Shown here piece after piece: positions 61,373 through 64,000 of a stretch of DNA of 64,000 bases. A model generated the notes under the pieces. The model ran no database searches. It saw only the letters and a list, made by a program, of their open reading frames with translations, and had not been told where the DNA came from. Positions within the stretch are counted from its first letter, which is position 1. Each line of letters begins with the position of its first letter. The stretch lies in assembly GCA_920105625.2 (NCBI GenBank), contig OV050030.1, forward strand, positions 142,256,291 to 142,320,290. Direction: 5' to 3'. This stretch comes from Clusia tigrina (lineage: Eukaryota > Arthropoda > Insecta > Diptera > Clusiidae). The translations under genes were made by a program, and so were the position numbers.

Positions 61373-61507
61373 AAAACTTAAAGGTAAAATTAATACTATT
61401 GACAATCATTAGAAAAAACAAACAAAAATAAAATAAAAAGAAAAGATAAAAAAATAAAAAAGCAAACGGGTAGTAGAATTAGGAAGGAAAAGAGAAGAAA
61501 TAAAGCG
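61373..61507 (-). other. 3' untranslated tail of LINE H
   Basis: Strongly T-rich on the minus strand after the RT stop. Junction with element E somewhere near 61372. Confidence 0.4.
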
Positions 61508-62926
61508 TCAAGTGTTACTACGAAAATAAAGATAAATAAGATGCTTGAAATTGTTGTGACTCACAATATTTTTTAAATTATTAAAGCTCAGCATAATGAG
61601 ATTATTGCAATGATTCGACAGGCTGAAGCGCAACTTGTCATAAAGGTATAGTGGATACTTAGAGTATATTAATTTATGCATAAATATACAATTTTTTGCC
61701 TTTAAATAGCTCTCAATATCGCAACCCAGAACCATTTTACTCCAAGATGAGATATGGTCAAATTTGCGCAAGCCATACACATAACGAGTAGCATTATTGA
61801 ATGTCAGCTTATGTAAACACCGAGAGTCCAAAGCACTATACATCACCTCAGAGTAGGTTATAATAGGCACAAGCAATTGTACAACCAACCTGCGCATGGT
61901 TTCAACGGGAGTAAATCGAGCAGACATCCTCAAACAGCGCAGAGTCATATACATTCTGCAAACCACATGGTTGATATGATCCGAGCAAGTCAATGACGTG
62001 TTCAAATGAAACCCAAGCACATCAGTCTTGTTAGCAAGTGTAAGGTGGCAACAAGCAATAAACATCGGAGGGATCTCAGTAAAAAGTACTTTGTCTTTGT
62101 GAATAGACAGAACAAAAGATTTCGCCGGATTTAGACACAGATCATTGCTACGAGCCCCACCACTAAGAAGATCAAGGACCTCATTAAGTCTACAAACCAG
62201 ATCATCCATAAGGCCTACTCTGCGTGACAGATATAACTGAATGTCATTGGCATAAGCATGCATCACTCCATTACAATCAAGTGAAAAAATGTCGTTGATG
62301 AACATACTGAAAAGCAGTGGTCCAAGAATTGAACCCTGTGCAACCCCAGAAAACATTGGCCTGCAATCAGAGAAGATATCATCAATCTTCACTCGCTGAG
62401 ATCTACCACTCAAATTGCTCGTCATAAGCATCAAGGCATTGCCCGAAAAACCAAAATAAGTCTTTAACTTAAAATATAATAGTCTATGGTTGACACTATC
62501 GAAAGCCTTGGAAAAGTCCAATAAACAGAGCAGAGTTACTTGGTCATCATCAAATGATATCTGAATATCATCAACAACTTTCAGCATAACAGTCGAGAAG
62601 CTATGTCCCTTACGAAAACCAGACTGTACTGGTGACAGCAGCTTAAACTCATTCAGGTGTCGAGATATCTGATCAGCCATAAGCGACTCACACACCTTAG
62701 AAAAACATGAGAGCAAACTAATGGGCCGAAAATCACCAGGAGCAGCGGCAGATGCCTTTTTTGCAACCGGCACAACAGTCGCTAATTTCCATAGACTTGG
62801 GAAGCACGATGTGGTAAAGCAGTGATTTATAATGTGAGTTAATGGACTCAAGACAAATGGAATAATTAATTTTATAAACTTAATAAAGACTCCATCAGGA
62901 CCTACAGCGTTAGATTTTATCCACAT
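61508..62926 (-). pseudogene. LINE H reverse transcriptase with mutated catalytic box
   Basis: 472 open codons: FRPISLLSCFSKVCESLM, VQSGFRKGHSFSTVML, LLDFSKAFDSVNHRLL, SGVAQGSILGPLLFSMF. The catalytic box reads YANDIQLY where Tyr/Phe-Ala-Asp-Asp is expected, so the first of the paired Asp is Asn (near 62245-62265). The thumb and a long C-terminal domain follow. Despite the long frame it should be inactive. Confidence 0.82.
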
Positions 62927-63473
62927 AATCCCTCTGTGTACATCACACTCACCAACTGCATGAAACTCAAACAGACAAGTCCGTCAACAACAGACAGCTC
63001 ACACTCACTAGAATTCTCAGGGGGAAATCCATTCAGGAAATGATTATTTAATTCATTCGGTTCAACTACACAATCAGTACTATCCTTGCCATGAACACCA
63101 AACCGTTTAAAATTCTTCCATAATTGCTTAGATGGGAGACATGCATCAGGCATAGAGGAGAAATAATTTTTCTTTGCTAGCCTCACAGCAGCTACAGCCT
63201 CATTACGAGCCAGCCTGTAAGAATCCTAATTCTAATCGGTTGGAATATTCTCCATCTAACCTGCAACCTGTTCCTTTTCTTAAGATGCTGCTTTACTATC
63301 GCGTAAAACCAAGGACATGCATTATTTTTTACTTGAATAGCGCGAATCAGGACATATGTGTTGAAAACATCACAGATCCGACTCACGAAACCATTCAACT
63401 TCTGATCAATGCCGCTAAAAAACCAGGAGTCGTCCCACCTTATTTGGGAAAGCTCCCTAAACAAAGAAGTCAA
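62917..63473 (-). pseudogene. LINE H region between endonuclease and RT
   Basis: Two frames (63473-63192, 63186-62917), with FRELSQIRWDDSWFFSG and then CLPSKQLWKNFKRFGV, the usual linker that precedes RT in such LINEs. A stop and frame change lie near 63190. Confidence 0.6.
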
Positions 63474-63534
63474 GTCAATGGACTTTTAATCACGGTACGA
63501 GATAGAGGTAGTATTAACTTTTCGACATATATTT

Positions 63535-64000
63535 TCATGTACAGAATATCAAGTCATGATCAGAAATAAAAGTGAGCTGATCAAAGATAAGTAGCATTGA
63601 TATACCAGATATAATAAAGAGGTCAAGTAAGCTAGGACCAGCATTATTTGCAAATCTAGTAGGCATGATGGAGTTCACAACAGAGAGGCCAGGCGCACTA
63701 ACAAGGCCACGAAATTTATCCGAAACAGCATCAGAAGAGAGCAGATTTACATTAAAATCCCCACACACAATATAATAGGCATAGTCAATTAAACGCAACG
63801 ACAAATCAGAGAAAAATGGCTCAACACTGTGACATTTATTAGGGTGATACACACATGAAACCATAACTTTAGAATATTTCCAGATTTAAGAACTCAACTG
63901 CGGTGTCATCAGTCCTATTTACGATTTTAAACATTTAGGAACGTTTTAACAAAAATAGCAACACCACCTCCTTTTCGACCGACTCTATCATTCCTAAAAA
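63535..64000 (-). pseudogene. LINE H endonuclease, partial
   Basis: The frame at 63864-63535 has VCGDFNVNLLS and ISDHDLIF, the AP-type endonuclease core motifs. Right of it, in broken frames, GRKGGGVAIFVK (about 63945-63980) is the conserved motif upstream. Truncated by the window edge. Confidence 0.75.

Larger units (their letters stand above)
61508..64000 (-). mobile_element. LINE H (Jockey/CR1-type), runs off right edge
   Basis: Minus strand: endonuclease (64000-63535), linker region (63473-62917) and RT (62926-61508) at the expected spacing. The start lies beyond the window. Breaks separate the domains. Confidence 0.82.

Overview
This is a transposon-dense, A+T-rich stretch of an insect genome, most likely a higher fly. 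The evidence is the mix of elements: env-bearing errantivirus-like retrotransposons, Ty3/gypsy elements primed by tRNA-Ser or tRNA-Lys, Jockey-type and R1/LOA-type LINEs, and internally deleted Tc1/mariner-like transposons. No confident host gene, tRNA or rRNA was found. One short plus-strand reading frame at about 36.67-36.93 kb, followed by a poly(A) signal, is the only candidate host exon. Almost every coding region is broken.

Left part, 1-26.4 kb: a three-level nest of LTR retrotransposons. The outermost is element C (minus strand). Its LTR (25980-26380), tRNA-Ser primer site and the start of gag remain. Element A (minus strand, Ty3/gypsy with zinc-knuckle gag, pol and an env remnant) lies inside C's gag. 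A is present twice in tandem, A2 then A1 in the direction of transcription, and the two copies share one central LTR (6780-7284). A1 runs off the left edge. Element B (8800-16296, plus strand, 17.6/297/ZAM-like errantivirus) is inserted in the 3' part of A2 with a TATA target duplication. B has nearly identical LTRs, an intact gag, a TTTTTTA slippery site at the gag-pol junction, a pol broken in several places and a long env frame. The LTR differences seen by eye suggest the order C, then A, then decay of A, then tandem duplication of A, then (or at about the same time) B.

Middle part, 26.4-42.2 kb: LINE relics on both strands; a 756-bp mariner-like deletion derivative next to a 200-bp (TA)n tract, both enclosed by inverted arms of about 110 bp; and an array of five hairpins of about 67 bp each (37166-37477). 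The stems of these hairpins differ between units at paired positions in a compensating way, which makes the array the most unusual item in the window. A Jockey-like LINE with gag, endonuclease and RT (38.4-42.15 kb) follows.

Right part, 42.2-64 kb: long stretches without genes. Between them lie two more mariner-like fragments, an orphan LTR end with a perfect-looking tRNA-Ser(GCU) primer site (48225), a second (TA)n tract inside an inverted repeat (48657-49047), a small broken Ty3/gypsy element with both LTRs (49833-52706), an R1/LOA-type LINE (54.5-56.9 kb), two Jockey-type RT relics (57.25-59.59 kb), an LTR plus env 3' end related to element A that breaks the second relic (59593-61372), and a LINE that runs off the right edge.

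The dense nesting, with most elements on one strand, resembles a transposon-trap locus such as a piRNA cluster or pericentric heterochromatin. That is inference only.
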